64,000 nucleotides of DNA from M0108 sp044228795. GTDB lineage: Bacteria; Pseudomonadota; Gammaproteobacteria; Chromatiales; Chromatiaceae. Below the pieces are notes generated by a model, which did no database searches, had not been told where the DNA came from, and saw only the letters and a list, made by a program, of their open reading frames with translations. The position numbers and the translations under genes were made by a program. Shown here piece after piece: positions 47,133 to 56,251 of the stretch (the stretch's first letter is position 1; every line of letters starts with the position of its first letter). The DNA lies in NCBI GenBank assembly GCA_044228795.1, contig JBGAUE010000002.1:1-64000 (forward strand), read 5' to 3'.

Positions 47133-48299
47133 TCAGCGCATCTGATCCTTAACGAGGGCCAGGATGTTCAGAGCCGTGGGCGAACTGTCGTGTTTGCCCC
47201 CCTTGTCGAGTACCTGGACCCGGGTCTCCTTGCCGTTCGCGGTGAGCCGGACTTGATACTGGGTAACGGAATCCACCTTATCATCCCGCCAGAAGGCCAT
47301 CTTGGAGAAGAAGCCCTTCTTGTGCCCTTCCTTGGATGAGTCATCGTAACGGACATAGTAGACACCCTGGCTCATGTCCCGATCCTCGACCGCAAAGCCG
47401 CTGCGATCCAGGGCAAGGCCAACCAGGCGCCAGGCGTTACGCAATTCATCATCGATGACCAGGACGCTGCCGCCCTCCTCCAGGCGCGTAGGTGCGATAG
47501 CGGCGGAACCGGAGGAGCCGGTAGCAGACGTACCGCCCTCGCTGACGATCCGCTTGGCCCGCTCGCTGGTGATGCCCAGATACATCATGATGGAGCGCAG
47601 CATAGCGGCTTCTTTATCCGGATCCGACGGAGTCGCCTCCCACATGGTGTTGGAGTCCTCAGCGACCGTGTTACGCATCAAGCGTTCCTCCATACCGCGA
47701 TGGGTCAGGAAGATATCCGTAGTACCTGGCTTGGGACCAGGCTCAAGACGCAACCGGTACTGGTCGCGGGTGCCAGTAGAGTGAACACTGTCCATCACCT
47801 TCCGCAACATATCAGAGATGGGATTGCTCTTGATCTCGGCGCGATTTTCGATCCAATCGGTGACCATGACGCCCGTAGTCGGGTTCTTCTCCGCCAACAG
47901 AATGCCCCGCTCCCGCCAGAAACTCTCCAGACGCGGCCACAGGGCCTGGGGCTTGGCGTTGATCTCGATCCAGCGCCTTTCACCCTCGCGGTGGTAGGTC
48001 ACGTCCTTGACCTCGGGCAACACATCCCCCGTCTTGGCGATCTGGCCCTTCTGTTTGCGCTCGCCAACATACTCGGAATAGGTGGCAGAGCCACCTGCGT
48101 CCGGTACATCCATGGCATCATCGAACTTGCCGGAGACCAGGTCCGGGGGCAATTCCAGGTTCTCTCCCGCCTCGCGCTGCTGCTTGTAAGCCAGGGTATG
48201 ATCCGGGAGATACTCATCCACGCTAAAACTGCTACAGGCCGAAAGTAACGGTAGGATCGGCAGGAAGGTGGCGAGGGCTTTGCGTGTGGGCATGGGCAT
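47133..48299 (-). CDS. bamC: Outer membrane assembly lipoprotein BamC
   Basis: This is a 388-residue lipoprotein of the beta-barrel assembly machine. The signal peptide ends at the lipobox LLSAC. The unstructured BamD-binding segment (EYLPDHTLAYKQQREAGENL, ELPPDL) is followed by two helix-grip domains (IEINAKPQALWPRLESFWRE, GILLAEKNPTTGVMVTDW; VLVIDDELRNAWRLVGLALD). It directly follows dapA, the conserved dapA-bamC arrangement of gammaproteobacteria. Confidence 0.95.
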   Translation of the reverse strand: MPMPTRKALATFLPILPLLSACSSFSVDEYLPDHTLAYKQQREAGENLELPPDLVSGKFDDAMDVPDAGGSATYSEYVGERKQKGQIAKTGDVLPEVKDVTYHREGERRWIEINAKPQALWPRLESFWRERGILLAEKNPTTGVMVTDWIENRAEIKSNPISDMLRKVMDSVHSTGTRDQYRLRLEPGPKPGTTDIFLTHRGMEERLMRNTVAEDSNTMWEATPSDPDKEAAMLRSIMMYLGITSERAKRIVSEGGTSATGSSGSAAIAPTRLEEGGSVLVIDDELRNAWRLVGLALDRSGFAVEDRDMSQGVYYVRYDDSSKEGHKKGFFSKMAFWRDDKVDSVTQYQVRLTANGKETRVQVLDKGGKHDSSPTALNILALVKDQMR

Positions 48300-48354
48300 G
48301 GAGAAGGCCGCTTAGGTTTGCTGAATGAGGGGCGCCGAGTCCTGAGGGGGCGAA

Positions 48355-49230
48355 TCAGTCGATGCCGGCCTGGCGCATGGCGGCACGCACCTCGGGCCGC
48401 GCCGCTTCGGACAACCAGGTCAGGGGCAGGCGGATACCGGTGGGGCTCAAACCCATTTCCGCCACGGCCCACTTGACCGGGATCGGATTAGACTCCAGGA
48501 ACAGCTTACGGTGCAGGCCATCCAGCCGGGTGTTGATGGCGCGCGCCTCGTCCGCGTCCCCGGCCAGTGCCGCCGCGCACATGGCATGCATCAGGCGCGG
48601 CGCCACGTTGGCGGTCACCGAGATAACGCCATTGCCGCCCTGGAGCATGAAGTCGCACGCCGTGGCGTCGTCCCCGCTAAACAGAGCGAAACCAGGCCGG
48701 CACTGGGACCTCAATTGCGCCACCCGGCTCAAATCGCCGGTCGCCTCCTTGATACCAATGATGTTGGGCACCCGCGACAGACGCGCTGCCGTCGCCGGTT
48801 GCAGATCACAGGCGGTACGGCCAGGCACGTTATAGAGGATCTGCGGCATAGCCACGGCCTCGGCCACGGCTTTGTGGTGCAGATAAAGGCCTTCCTGAGT
48901 CGGTTTGTTGTAATAGGGCGTTACCAGGAGGGCGGCGTCGGCGCCCGCCTCTTGGGCACAACGGGTCAGGCGGATGGCCTCGGTGGTGGAGTTGGCACCG
49001 GTCCCGCCGATGACGGGGACGCGTCCGTCGGCGAATTCCACAACCTGACGAATCACGCGGCAGTGCTCCTCCTCATCCAGGGTGGCCGACTCGCCCGTGG
49101 TGCCCACGGCGACGATAGCATCCGTACCTTCCTCGATGTGAAAGTCCACCAGGCGCCGTAAGGCCAGGTCATCGAGGCGGCCATCCTCGTGCATGGGGGT
49201 GATCAGGGCTACGATACTTCCGCGAAACAT
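48355..49230 (-). CDS. dapA: 4-hydroxy-tetrahydrodipicolinate synthase
   Basis: This 291-residue aldolase of lysine/meso-diaminopimelate synthesis condenses pyruvate with aspartate semialdehyde. It has FRGSIVALITPMHEDGRLDD, VGTTGESATLDEEEH, the Tyr in YYNKPTQEGLYLHH and YNVPGRTACDL, and the Schiff-base Lys in IIGIKEATGDL. ATG 49230 has GGGAG eight bases upstream; the GTG two codons earlier sits too close to it. Feeds cell-wall synthesis as well as lysine. Confidence 0.96.
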   Translation of the reverse strand: MFRGSIVALITPMHEDGRLDDLALRRLVDFHIEEGTDAIVAVGTTGESATLDEEEHCRVIRQVVEFADGRVPVIGGTGANSTTEAIRLTRCAQEAGADAALLVTPYYNKPTQEGLYLHHKAVAEAVAMPQILYNVPGRTACDLQPATAARLSRVPNIIGIKEATGDLSRVAQLRSQCRPGFALFSGDDATACDFMLQGGNGVISVTANVAPRLMHAMCAAALAGDADEARAINTRLDGLHRKLFLESNPIPVKWAVAEMGLSPTGIRLPLTWLSEAARPEVRAAMRQAGID

Positions 49231-49436
49231 GGCCACTACTCCCGACCGCTGCGAAAAATTAGGGATATTATCCTGGCTATCCTGGTGAAAACAAGCCGCT
49301 TGATTCGAGACCGGCGAATGGGCGTGTTAAACTCTTTGACAATAGGCACTAGGAACTGGACACAACATTCAAAGCGGTCCTGGTTCTGGACGCCAGTTGG
49401 CCCTCCATAAACCCCAAGCCTCCCCGATTGAATACC

Positions 49437-49982
49437 ATGACCGCTCAAACCAAGAAGACCTATCTCGTAATTTCCGCTCTCGGCGAAGACCGGCCGGGCA
49501 TTGTTAACCGCCTGTCCAAGGTCCTGCTGGACCAGGGTTGTAACATCGAGGATAGCCGCATGACGGTCCTCGGGGGCGAATTTGCCGTCATGCTCCTGGT
49601 TGAGGGCAAATGGAACACTCTGGCCAAGGTGGAAATCGTCCTGCCGGAACTGGAGCGCCAGTTGGGCATGACTATTATTTTCAAGCGCACGAGCGAGCGC
49701 GTGACGGGCAAGAACCTGCTGCCCTACGGCGTGGACGTGGTCGCCATGGACCACCCCGGCATCGTCAACAATCTGGCCGAGTTCTTCGCCGAGCGAAACA
49801 TTAATATAGAGGACATGTCCACCTCTTCCTATGCCGCAGCCCACACGGGGACCCCTATGTTTTCGGTGCGCATGACCGTGGGTGTCCCCGCCGATGTCCA
49901 TATCGCCGGGCTGCGTGAGGAATTCATGGATTATTGCGACGACCTCAACCTGGACGCGGTACTGGAGCCGCTGAAAGGCTGA
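49437..49982 (+). CDS. gcvR: GcvR-like ACT-domain regulator
   Basis: This is a 181-residue protein of two ACT domains (KTYLVISALGEDRPGIVNRL and VVAMDHPGIVNNLAEFFAER), the GcvR type that represses the glycine cleavage operon through GcvA in E. coli. It is next to bcp, as in many gammaproteobacteria (gcvR-bcp downstream of a divergent dapA-bamC). The ATG at 49437 is preferred to a TTG at 49428. Confidence 0.9.
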   Translation: MTAQTKKTYLVISALGEDRPGIVNRLSKVLLDQGCNIEDSRMTVLGGEFAVMLLVEGKWNTLAKVEIVLPELERQLGMTIIFKRTSERVTGKNLLPYGVDVVAMDHPGIVNNLAEFFAERNINIEDMSTSSYAAAHTGTPMFSVRMTVGVPADVHIAGLREEFMDYCDDLNLDAVLEPLKG

Positions 49983-50007
49983 TGGCCCCACCCGGAGGTT
50001 TCAACCC

Positions 50008-50484
50008 ATGATCACGACCCTCGGCCAGCCCATTGGCGAGCTGGAGTTCAGCCTGACCGGCAACCGGCGGGCCTGCCTTTCGGACTTCCGCGGCCGCAAC
50101 CTGGTGCTCTATTTCTACCCCAAGGCCAGCACCCCTGGCTGTACCCAGGAGGGGCAGGACTTCCGCGACGCCTTCGCCGACTTCACCGGCCTGGACACCG
50201 CCATACTTGGCGTCTCGCGCGACAGCATCAAGGCCCAGGAGAATTTCAGGGCCAAGCTGGGCTTTCCCTTTGACCTGGTCGCCGACACGGACGAGGCCCT
50301 GTGCCGCCTCTTCGACGTCATCAAGCTGAAAAAGATGTATGGTCGCGAGTCCTTGGGGGTCGAGCGCAGTACCTTCCTGATCGATAGCGAGGGCGTCCTG
50401 CGCCGCGAGTGGCGGAACGTCAAGGTCAAGGGTCATGTCCAGGCGGTGCTGGATGCAACTCATGAATTACAGGCTGGCCTCTGA
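50008..50484 (+). CDS. bcp: Thioredoxin-dependent peroxiredoxin, BCP type
   Basis: This 158-residue peroxidase reduces H2O2 and organic hydroperoxides. The peroxidatic Cys is in KASTPGCTQEGQDFRD; the resolving Cys found five residues later in E. coli BCP is replaced by Gln, so it is a one-Cys or different-mechanism BCP. GVSRDS and FLIDSEGVLRREWRNVKVKG are typical. GGAGG precedes the ATG. It lies 25 bp after gcvR. Confidence 0.93.
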   Translation: MITTLGQPIGELEFSLTGNRRACLSDFRGRNLVLYFYPKASTPGCTQEGQDFRDAFADFTGLDTAILGVSRDSIKAQENFRAKLGFPFDLVADTDEALCRLFDVIKLKKMYGRESLGVERSTFLIDSEGVLRREWRNVKVKGHVQAVLDATHELQAGL

Positions 50485-50534
50485 TTCCAGCCGCAGGGTC
50501 CTCGACTCGCTCCCCTAAGCCTACTAAAGCCACC

Positions 50535-51971
50535 ATGATCAAGCGCGACCCAGCCAAGCCCCGCCTCTTCGTACTGGACACCAACGTGCTGATGCACGAC
50601 CCCACGGCCCTCTATCGTTTCCAGGAGCATGACATCTACCTGCCCATGGTGGTTCTGGAAGAACTGGACCGGGGTAAGAAGGGTATGTCCGAGGTGGCCC
50701 GCAATGTGCGTCAGGTCAGCCGCTTCCTCGACGCCCTGATGCACGATGCCGACAAGGCGGAAATTGACGCCGGCCTGCCCATCCAGCCCCTGCGCGACAA
50801 CATGGGCAGCCATGCGCTGCCCGCTACCGGCCGTCTCTTCTTCCAGACCGAGCAACTCGAGATCGGACCCACCTTTAGCGGCGCCTTGCCCGGGAACAAT
50901 CCGGATAACGCCATCCTCGGCGTCGTCCAAGCCCTGCAACGGCGGCACCCCGACACCACCGTCATCCTGGTCTCCAAGGACATCAATCTGCGTATCAAGG
51001 CGGCGGTGCTCGGCATCCCGGCGGAGGACTATGCCAACGACCAGGTTTTAGAGGACGTGGACCTCCTCTACACCGGCGTTGTCGCCCTAACGCCGGATTT
51101 CTGGGATGCCCACGCCAAGGAACTCGACTCCTGGCGCGAGGCGGGCCACGCCTTCTACCGGCTCCATGGCCCTGATGTGACCACCTGGTTCCCCAGCCAG
51201 TGCCTTTACCTGGAGGGGGATGGGGGCATCGAGGGCATGGTCCGCGAAAAGCCCATGCCGGACGAGGCCATTATCGAGGTTGTCCAGGACTTCCGGACCC
51301 AACGCCACAATGTCTGGGGCATCACGGCTCGCAACCGGGAGCAGAACTTTGCCCTCAATATGTTGCTGGACCCGGATCTGGACTTCGTCACCCTTCTGGG
51401 CACCGCCGGCACCGGCAAGACCCTGTTGGCCCTGGCCGCCGGTCTGGCCCAGGTGCTGGATAAGCCCATCTACAAGGAAATCATCGTCACTCGCGTGACA
51501 ATCCCGGTCGGCGAGGATATCGGCTTTCTGCCCGGCACCGAAGAGGAAAAAATGACCCCCTGGATGGGTGCCCTCATGGACAACCTGGAGGTCCTCTCCC
51601 AAGGCGCCAAGGGCGGGGAGACGGGGGATTGGGGCCGCGCCGTCACTAATGACCTGGTACGCAACCGTATCCGTATCCAGTCCCTGAACTTCATGCGCGG
51701 CCGCACCTTCCTTAACAAATACATTATCCTGGATGAGGCTCAGAACCTTACCGCCAAGCAGATGAAGACCCTGATCACCCGAGCGGGGCCGGGGACCAAG
51801 ATCGTGTGCCTAGGCAACATCGCCCAGATCGACACCCCCTACCTCACCGAAACCACCTCTGGCCTCACCTACGTCGTCGACCGCTTCAAGCCCTGGCCCC
51901 ACGGGGGCCACGTCACCCTCCTCCGTGGCGAACGCTCACGGCTGGCGGATTTTGCCTCCGAGGAGCTATGA
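50535..51971 (+). CDS. PIN-PhoH2-type ATPase/ribonuclease
   Basis: This is a 478-residue fusion. The N-terminal PIN domain (FVLDTNVLMHDPTALYRFQE, VVLEELDRGKKG, DNAILGVVQAL) is a metal-dependent RNase fold. The C-terminal PhoH ATPase has GTAGTGKTLLALAAG (Walker A) and YIILDEAQNLTAKQMKTLIT (Walker B). PhoH2 proteins of this form unwind and cut RNA in the actinobacterial case. It follows bcp on the same strand. Confidence 0.92.
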   Translation: MIKRDPAKPRLFVLDTNVLMHDPTALYRFQEHDIYLPMVVLEELDRGKKGMSEVARNVRQVSRFLDALMHDADKAEIDAGLPIQPLRDNMGSHALPATGRLFFQTEQLEIGPTFSGALPGNNPDNAILGVVQALQRRHPDTTVILVSKDINLRIKAAVLGIPAEDYANDQVLEDVDLLYTGVVALTPDFWDAHAKELDSWREAGHAFYRLHGPDVTTWFPSQCLYLEGDGGIEGMVREKPMPDEAIIEVVQDFRTQRHNVWGITARNREQNFALNMLLDPDLDFVTLLGTAGTGKTLLALAAGLAQVLDKPIYKEIIVTRVTIPVGEDIGFLPGTEEEKMTPWMGALMDNLEVLSQGAKGGETGDWGRAVTNDLVRNRIRIQSLNFMRGRTFLNKYIILDEAQNLTAKQMKTLITRAGPGTKIVCLGNIAQIDTPYLTETTSGLTYVVDRFKPWPHGGHVTLLRGERSRLADFASEEL

Positions 51972-52071
51972 CCCCCTGAACCCGGCCTTCCGGGGCCAGG
52001 CCCTGACCCGATCCTGGTTCTAATCGCGTTGGCCAAGAATTAGCCCTTAGCAATGCTACGAACATCTCATA

Positions 52072-52130
52072 TGAATTCTCCGAGCCAGCCGCACCCTGCG
52101 GTTTATGACCGAGCCCCTAAGTGACGGCAA
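52072..52130 (+). promoter_or_regulatory. Possible molybdenum-cofactor riboswitch before moaA
   Basis: The leader of moaA has a compact structured-looking stretch: CTCCGAGCCAGCCGCA, hairpin CCGCA-CCC-TGCGG (52089-52101), TTATGACCGAGCCCC and GTGACGGC. Two CCGAGCC copies, the TATGACC box and the GTGACGGC end fit my memory of the Moco RNA motif, which sits upstream of moaA operons in gammaproteobacteria. This is recognition by eye, without a covariance search. The other part of 51972-52071 shows nothing clear. Confidence 0.45.
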
Positions 52131-52165
52131 GATATATTTTGTGAAACCATCTTCAGGGTCACCCC

Positions 52166-53179
52166 ATGCATGATGCCTACGCCATTAAGCCGCCAGATCC
52201 CACCCTCATGGATCCCTTCGGACGGCATATCACCTATCTCCGCCTCTCGGTAACGGACCGCTGCGACTTCCGCTGCGTCTATTGCATGGACCCAAACCAA
52301 CGCTTCGCCCAGCGCGATCTCACCTTGAGTCCGGACGAACTCCTGGCGGTGACACGCGTCTTCGTCAGTTTAGGGGTGCGCAAGGTGCGCCTTACCGGCG
52401 GCGAGCCCTTGGTAAGATCCGACCTGATCGAACTCCTGGGCGCCATCAGCGCCTTGCCTGGCCTGGCGGAACTGGTCCTGACCACCAACGGCTCCCAACT
52501 CGCCGCCCGTGCCCGTGCCATCCGCAACGCCGGTGTGCGGCGCATTAACATCAGCCTGGACACGCTGAAACCCGAACGCTTCCGCCAGTTGACCCGCAAC
52601 GGTGACTTGGGGAAGGTGCTGGCGGGCATAGATGTTGCCATCGCTGCCGGCTTCGACCGCATCAAGCTCAACACCGTCATCCTCGGTGACCACAATGGGG
52701 ACGAGATCCTCGACTTGGTGCGCTTTGCCCTAACCAAGGGCATCAACATCAGTTTCATCGAAGAGATGCCAGTGGGCGAGGTCGCGAATCGCCCCACCCA
52801 GATCTATTCAAGCGAGCAGGTACGCGCCCGGATTGCGCCCCATTTCACCCTTATCCCCACCACTGAAACCACGGGTGGCCCCGCTCGCTATTACCGCATC
52901 CCCGACAGCTCCACCCGTATCGGGTTCATCTCGCCCCACAGCCACAACTTTTGCGCCGACTGCAACCGGGTCCGGGTCACCAGCGAGGGTCAATTGCTCC
53001 TCTGTCTTGGGCATGCGGACTCTCTCGACCTGCGCGCCATCCTCCGCCACTACCCTGGCGACGACGCGCGGTTGCGCCAGGCCATCATTGAGGCCCTGCG
53101 CATGAAACCTCAAGGCCATGGCTTCGCGCCGGGCATAGCCACCGTCCTCGGGCGCCAGATGAACCTGACGGGAGGGTAA
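52166..53179 (+). CDS. moaA: GTP 3',8-cyclase MoaA
   Basis: This 337-residue radical SAM enzyme performs the first step of molybdenum cofactor synthesis. The N-terminal cluster motif is VTDRCDFRCVYCMDPN (Cx3Cx2C) and the C-terminal second cluster is FCADCNRVRVTSEGQLLLCL. LTGGEPLVR and INISLDTL are conserved. Its C-terminus lacks the usual GG pair as the last residues but ends LTGG, keeping the double Gly. No moaB-E is adjacent. ATG 52166 follows CAGGGTCACCCC. Confidence 0.95.
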   Translation: MHDAYAIKPPDPTLMDPFGRHITYLRLSVTDRCDFRCVYCMDPNQRFAQRDLTLSPDELLAVTRVFVSLGVRKVRLTGGEPLVRSDLIELLGAISALPGLAELVLTTNGSQLAARARAIRNAGVRRINISLDTLKPERFRQLTRNGDLGKVLAGIDVAIAAGFDRIKLNTVILGDHNGDEILDLVRFALTKGINISFIEEMPVGEVANRPTQIYSSEQVRARIAPHFTLIPTTETTGGPARYYRIPDSSTRIGFISPHSHNFCADCNRVRVTSEGQLLLCLGHADSLDLRAILRHYPGDDARLRQAIIEALRMKPQGHGFAPGIATVLGRQMNLTGG

Positions 53180-53285
53180 GCAGCGAAACCAGGTGGCGAA
53201 GCCGTATGAATTGCCCGTTTGCCACCCTGATTCACCCGCTTATAATTGCTTTATCAGTCCTTAATGATATTGCTGGGAGCTATCC

Positions 53286-53546
53286 ATGCCTACTTACGAC
53301 TATCGTTGCGATACCAATGGCCAGGTGGTCGAGGTGAGCCATCGCATGAGCGAGACCATCACCAATTGGGGGGATCTCTGTGCTCGCGCCGGGATCGAAC
53401 TCGGGGAGACACCCACAGATAGCCCGGTGCATCGCCTGGCAACCGGTGGCAACCTCATCTCCAAGACCAGCCTGGGCAGCGGCATGGCTCCGCCATCCTG
53501 TGGCAGCGGTGGCTGCTGCCCCTCGGGGATGTGCGGCATGATGTAA
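53286..53546 (+). CDS. FmdB-like small protein
   Basis: This is an 86-residue protein starting MPTYDYRCDTNGQVVEVSHR, the FmdB/zinc-ribbon start, but the normal second Cys and the C-x2-C pair of the ribbon are missing or moved (one Cys in YRC, one in DLCARAG). A Cys/Gly/Met-rich tail (PSCGSGGCCPSGMCGMM) closes it and may bind metal. A GGGAG ribosome site is present. The role of FmdB proteins is not settled. Confidence 0.75.
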   Translation: MPTYDYRCDTNGQVVEVSHRMSETITNWGDLCARAGIELGETPTDSPVHRLATGGNLISKTSLGSGMAPPSCGSGGCCPSGMCGMM

Positions 53547-53601
53547 GGTCGCGACTGGGGGGAGGCTGGAAGCCCCCCCTAGTGGACTAAAGTACCTTTC
53601 G

Positions 53602-54708
53602 TTATTGCAATAACACATCGATCTTGGTGGTTTCGCCCACGCGATCGATGGTGAGGGTGATCTGGGTACCCACTTTGTAACGTTCCAGCAGGTCGATCAG
53701 CTTCCCCAGACTCTCCACGGGTTGGTCGTTGACGGCAAGGATAATGTCGCCTAAGGCAAGACCCCCACCCCGCTCCGCCTTGGTTCCCTTCAAACCCCCC
53801 TGTTCCGCCGCCGAGCCGGGCTCCACCTGTAGCACTAGCACCCCGGAGAGGCCGAGTTGGCTCAACACCCGCTTGCTGATAGCGTCGTCGGCCTTGATAC
53901 CCAGGGTCGGGCGCTGAAAATGGCCATGGGCGATGAGTTCGGGCACTACCCGGTTAACCGTATCGACTGGAACGGCGAAGCCAATACCGGCAAAGGCTCC
54001 TGAAGGGCTGAAAATGGCGGTCGTAATGCCGATGAGACGCCCGGCGCTATCCAGCAGGGGACCGCCGGAATTGCCAGGATTGATGGCTGCATCGGTCTGG
54101 ATCAGATGTTGAATTGACTGGCCCTTATCACCCTGAATGGTGCGATCCAGGGCCGAGATGACGCCGGTGGTCAGGCTATAGTCAAGCCCGAAGGGATTAC
54201 CAATAGCCAGCACCTTCTGGCCAACGCGCAGATCCCCACTGGTACCAATGGGCAGAGGCGCTGGGCGCGAGGTCGGAACCCGGATGCGCAGTACGGCCAG
54301 GTCGTGCTCCGGGCTGGCACCCACGAGGTCGGCATCGTAAGCGCGCTGATCCCAGAGCCCCACCCGGGCCGAGCGAACACCCTTGATGACATGGTAGTTT
54401 GTGACGATATGTCCCTGGTCGTCCCAGACAAAGCCTGAACCCGTCCCACGGGGAATTTCGGTGATATCCCGCGTCCAGATATCCAGCACACGGGTGGTGG
54501 TGGTGATATAGACCACCGCGGGAGTGGAGGCCTCGAAGATGGCGATCGTCGTCTGTTCGTCCCCCGCCAAGTCGCCGCGTGGCGCGATGGCGCGAGGTAC
54601 TGCGCGCGAACTGATTAGCAGATCCTCTACCCAGGGCCGCAGGGAGAGGGCAAGGAGCAAAAAAACCGCAAACCAAAGCAGAAAACGGGGCAGGGTGAAG
54701 GAGCGCAT
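53602..54708 (-). CDS. DegS/DegQ-type trypsin-like serine protease
   Basis: This is a 368-residue envelope protease with one N-terminal membrane anchor (FLLWFAVFLLLALSLRPWVE), a trypsin domain with His in NYHVIKGV, Asp in EHDLAVLRI and Ser in NPGNSGGPLL, and a single PDZ domain (GVLVLQVEPGSAAEQGGLKG). A single PDZ with an anchor suggests the DegS role, site-1 cleavage of the anti-sigma factor RseA, though no rse genes are near. ATG 54708 has GGGGA eight bases upstream; the longer frame upstream is not conserved-looking. Confidence 0.9.
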   Translation of the reverse strand: MRSFTLPRFLLWFAVFLLLALSLRPWVEDLLISSRAVPRAIAPRGDLAGDEQTTIAIFEASTPAVVYITTTTRVLDIWTRDITEIPRGTGSGFVWDDQGHIVTNYHVIKGVRSARVGLWDQRAYDADLVGASPEHDLAVLRIRVPTSRPAPLPIGTSGDLRVGQKVLAIGNPFGLDYSLTTGVISALDRTIQGDKGQSIQHLIQTDAAINPGNSGGPLLDSAGRLIGITTAIFSPSGAFAGIGFAVPVDTVNRVVPELIAHGHFQRPTLGIKADDAISKRVLSQLGLSGVLVLQVEPGSAAEQGGLKGTKAERGGGLALGDIILAVNDQPVESLGKLIDLLERYKVGTQITLTIDRVGETTKIDVLLQ

Positions 54709-54767
54709 GGATCTAATCCCCATAGACGCTGAGTTTGGAAAGGGGGATGAGAAGTTACCCGCCCCTG

Positions 54768-55829
54768 TCAGCCGCCAGCCTCTGGAATTTGCCTTGGCCA
54801 GGCAAAGAGAATGGCCTGGACCAGGGTCGCTAGCGGAATGGCGAAAAAGATGCCCCAGAAGCCCCAGAGTCCGCCAAAGACGAGTACTGCGACGATAATA
54901 GCCACGGGGTGCAAATTGACTACCTCGGAAAAGAGCAAGGGTACAAGGATATTGCCATCCAAGGCCTGGATAATAAAATAAACCGTCGCCATCCAGGCGA
55001 ATTCGCTCGACCACCCCCACTGGAACCAGCCAACCAGGAGAACGGGAACGGTCGCCACCGCGGCCCCGATGTAGGGCACAATAACTGAGAGGCCAACCAG
55101 CAGCCCCAGCAACATGGCGTAATTGAGCCCGAAGACTTGAAGGCCAACATAAGTCACGGCCCAGACGATCAAGATCTCCCAGAACTTGCCCCGCACATAA
55201 TTGGAAATCTGGCGGTCCACGTCGTGCCAGACATCGCCCGCAATACGCCTGTGCTCCGGCATGTAATTCATAAACCAGGCGATGATCAACTCCTTGTCCT
55301 TGAGGAAGAAGAACACCAAAAGGGGCACTAGGATCAGATAAACCAATAGGGTAATGATACTCACCACCGAGGCCAGGGACCAGGACAGCACCCGCTGGCC
55401 GAAGCTGGTGATCTCGTAGCGAATGGAGCCGATGACCTGCTGTACCTGGTCCTGGGAAACCACATCCGGGTAGCGCTCAGGCAGTTCGCTCAGGGAGACT
55501 AGCCCGGTCGAGATCATCGAGGGCAGTTGCTGCACCAGGTCGGTCACCTGCCGCGACACCACCGGTATAACGCCAAAGAGTACCGTGATCACGAAGACCA
55601 TGAAGGCGATATAAACCACCAGGACGGCCATGAGTCGTGGCCAGCCGTGACGCTGCAAAAAGGCCACCAGGCCCTCCAGCAGGTAGGCGATGACAATACT
55701 GGCCAGCGCCGGGGCCAGCATATAGCCCATGGAAAGTACCACGGCGAACCCCACAATCAGGGCCGCCGCAAGAAAGACGACCTGGGGATCGGAGAAATAG
55801 CGCTTGAACCAGTCGGTTATAACCTGCAT
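54768..55829 (-). CDS. AI-2E/PerM-family transporter
   Basis: This is a 353-residue protein with about eight membrane segments. It has the family features YLLEGLVAFLQRHGWPRLMA, ELPERYPDV, the FFFLKDKELI helix, and the conserved GLLVGLSVIVPYIGAAVATV then LDGNILVPLLFSEVVNLHPV and GIFFAIPLATLVQAI. Members export small molecules or ions, and the label AI-2E is historical. ATG 55829 fits the family start. Confidence 0.9.
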   Translation of the reverse strand: MQVITDWFKRYFSDPQVVFLAAALIVGFAVVLSMGYMLAPALASIVIAYLLEGLVAFLQRHGWPRLMAVLVVYIAFMVFVITVLFGVIPVVSRQVTDLVQQLPSMISTGLVSLSELPERYPDVVSQDQVQQVIGSIRYEITSFGQRVLSWSLASVVSIITLLVYLILVPLLVFFFLKDKELIIAWFMNYMPEHRRIAGDVWHDVDRQISNYVRGKFWEILIVWAVTYVGLQVFGLNYAMLLGLLVGLSVIVPYIGAAVATVPVLLVGWFQWGWSSEFAWMATVYFIIQALDGNILVPLLFSEVVNLHPVAIIVAVLVFGGLWGFWGIFFAIPLATLVQAILFAWPRQIPEAGG

Positions 55830-55851
55830 GGATGAGAAGGAATCCTGACGT

Positions 55852-56241
55852 TCAAATCGCGTAGCCGTCCCGGTAAACACCATAATGCCGGGCAAAAAGT
55901 GCCTCCAGCTCGTCGATGATGTCACGGGCCGGGCGGCCGTTGAGGACATGGGCGGCCATCAGGATCGAGGTCTCGTCAAGCATCCGCCGCCGATCCAACA
56001 TCGGGTAACTCTGGGACAAACGCTTAATGGCCCCGACCACGGACTCCACTGGCGGCCTGACAATAATATTGGGTTCCGCCAATGCTGGCGCTTTGGCCAG
56101 GGCGTCGGCATCCTCGCTTTCCCCGGAAGCGCTAAGAAACTCGGCGAAACGCAGCAGGGTGGCACGGGACGTCTCATCCAGGCCACGAAAGAGCCGTGTG
56201 AGGCGGCGCTCGTCGCTGGGAGGCAACGGCGGCATCATCAT
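55852..56241 (-). CDS. Conserved-looking hypothetical protein
   Basis: This is a 129-residue soluble protein, Arg/Glu-rich and mostly helical: DERRLTRLFRGLDETSRATL, LRFAEFLSA, MLDRRRMLDETSILMAAHVL and NGRPARDIIDELEALFARHY. The start is set at the ATG triplet at 56241, which overlaps the LysR gene stop region. Function unknown. It is placed between a LysR regulator and a PerM-type exporter on the same strand, so it may share a transcript. Confidence 0.7.
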   Translation of the reverse strand: MMMPPLPPSDERRLTRLFRGLDETSRATLLRFAEFLSASGESEDADALAKAPALAEPNIIVRPPVESVVGAIKRLSQSYPMLDRRRMLDETSILMAAHVLNGRPARDIIDELEALFARHYGVYRDGYAI

Positions 56242-56251
56242 CGGGCTTGAG

